The notes under the pieces are model-generated. The model was not told the origin of the DNA and made no database searches. It saw nothing but the letters and a program-made list of their open reading frames with translations. A stretch of DNA of 6,000 nucleotides from CAZMMV01 sp964637035 (GTDB lineage Bacteria > Bacillota > Clostridia > Tissierellales > Tissierellaceae): contig CAZWTU010000098.1 in NCBI GenBank assembly GCA_964637035.1, positions 1 to 6,000 on the forward strand, given 5' to 3'. Positions within the stretch are counted from its first letter, which is position 1; the number at the start of each line of letters is the position of its first letter. Below are positions 5,056-6,000 of the stretch, one piece after another. A program made the translations under genes and the position numbers.

Positions 5056-6000
5056 TTGAGAAGATTTTTTAAAGGTATTAGTGTATATTTATTAATTGTA
5101 TTAGTGATTTTGTTTCTTTTGAATACATTTGGCAGTAAGACTATGGAAATACCAGAGCTAAATGTAACTGAGTTAATAAAAAACTTAAAAGATAATAATG
5201 TTGCAAGTATAAATATGGTGGAAAGGGAAGTACATGGTAAGCTAAAGAATGATACTAAATTTACCGCAATACTACCCATGGAAATAAGGGATGATTTTTT
5301 TAAAGAGTATTTAAAGGATTTAGTTGAAAGTGGGCAACTTGATTATAATGGAGAACCAGATCCGAAACCACCATGGATATTAAATGCTTTACCAACAATA
5401 TTAACTTTGCTTATATTTGGAGTGTTTTGGTTTGTATTTATGCAGCAATCACAGGGTGGCGGTGGAGGCAAAGTAATGAGCTTTGGCAAGTCTAAAGCCA
5501 AGATTCATAAAGAAGAAGGAGAAAAACTAACCTTTGATGAAGTCGCTGGATTGAAAGAAGAAAAAGAAGAAATGGCTGAAATTGTTGATTTTCTAAAGAC
5601 GCCAAAGAAATATATAGATATTGGTGCTAGGATCCCTAGTGGTGTTCTTTTAGTAGGGCCACCAGGAACTGGTAAAACCTATTTAAGTAGGGCTGTAGCA
5701 GGTGAGGCCCAAGTTCCATTTTTCACTATATCAGGTTCAGAATTTGTGGAAATGTTTGTTGGCGTTGGAGCTAGTCGTGTAAGAGACTTATTTGAACAGG
5801 CTAAAAAGAATGCACCTTGTATAGTATTTATAGACGAGATTGATGCAGTAGGTAGGAAAAGAGGAGCCGGTATGGGTGGCGGACATGACGAGAGAGAGCA
5901 AACCCTAAATCAATTATTAGTTGAAATGGACGGTTTTGCTAAAAATGAAGGTATAATAGTTATGGCTGCAACTAATAGGGCAGATATCCTTGACCCAGCA
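5056..6000 (+). CDS. ftsH: ATP-dependent zinc metalloprotease FtsH (5' part, cut by window end)
   Basis: FtsH is a hexameric membrane AAA+ protease that extracts and degrades membrane and regulatory proteins. The frame is open to the window edge: 315 codons, about half the usual 600-650 aa. Residues ~7-25 form the first membrane segment and ~26-106 the extracytoplasmic domain. Residues ~108-131 form the second membrane segment, followed by a Gly-rich linker. The AAA+ module shows Walker A GPPGTGKT at 201-208, the pore motif FVG at 234-236, and Walker B VFIDEID at 257-263. The start of the second region of homology (TNRADILDPA) is reached at the edge. The arginine fingers and the HExxH zinc protease domain are not in view. 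The start is TTG 5056, set by a strong ribosome binding site. An ATG at 5026 would add ten residues, but it coincides with the predicted transcription start. Gene order hpt-ftsH agrees with B. subtilis. Confidence 0.96.
   Translation, partial: MRRFFKGISVYLLIVLVILFLLNTFGSKTMEIPELNVTELIKNLKDNNVASINMVEREVHGKLKNDTKFTAILPMEIRDDFFKEYLKDLVESGQLDYNGEPDPKPPWILNALPTILTLLIFGVFWFVFMQQSQGGGGGKVMSFGKSKAKIHKEEGEKLTFDEVAGLKEEKEEMAEIVDFLKTPKKYIDIGARIPSGVLLVGPPGTGKTYLSRAVAGEAQVPFFTISGSEFVEMFVGVGASRVRDLFEQAKKNAPCIVFIDEIDAVGRKRGAGMGGGHDEREQTLNQLLVEMDGFAKNEGIIVMAATNRADILDPA

Noticed and set aside
4827..5279. 150-codon open frame on the - strand across the hpt-ftsH junction
   Set aside because: It overlaps the hpt C-terminus, the ftsH promoter and the ftsH 5' end, all well supported on the + strand. 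Its product is low-complexity (Leu, Ser, His, Asn rich) with no domain I recognise.

Overview
The window is a low-GC, AT-rich stretch of chromosome from a Gram-positive, endospore-forming bacterium. It most likely comes from the Clostridia/Tissierellia side of the Firmicutes rather than Bacillus. The evidence is a full spoIIE sporulation gene, strong purine-rich ribosome binding sites, heavy use of ATA and AGA/AGG codons, and a gene order that is the core of the Bacillus subtilis yabR-spoIIE-(yabS-yabT)-tilS-hprT-ftsH block without yabS and yabT. The genus cannot be fixed from the sequence.

Layout, all genes on the + strand: the 3' end of a YabR/GSP13-type S1-domain RNA-binding protein (3-302) closes with a clean intrinsic terminator (301-330). 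A gap of about 290 bases (303-595) follows. It has no gene and no tRNA, but it holds a perfect 16-bp inverted repeat, a second small hairpin, and a candidate Spo0A-type promoter with a 21-bp spacer in front of spoIIE (596-2920). The spoIIE stop codon lies inside a perfect 30-bp palindrome that probably works as a terminator. A near-consensus sigma-A promoter (2961-2989) then drives tilS (3034-4419) and hpt (4445-4981), which are 25 bases apart and look like one operon. A second vegetative promoter with a perfect extended -10 (4991-5019) precedes ftsH (TTG start at 5056), which runs off the right edge after 315 codons.

How the parts fit: SpoIIE is the membrane phosphatase that switches on sigma-F in the forespore, so it is expected to be induced only on entry to sporulation. 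This agrees with its being isolated between two terminators and having its own atypical promoter. TilS (tRNA-Ile lysidine synthetase), Hpt (purine salvage) and FtsH (membrane AAA+ protease) are vegetative housekeeping proteins. In B. subtilis, TilS and HprT have been reported to act together on ftsH transcription, which makes the short dyad around the ftsH -35 region worth noting.

This is mostly a conserved housekeeping and sporulation region. I found no evidence of a mobile element, CRISPR array, phage gene or new multi-gene system. The points worth checking are regulatory: the spoIIE promoter, the unexplained hairpins upstream of it, the palindrome over its stop codon, and the ftsH control region and start codon.
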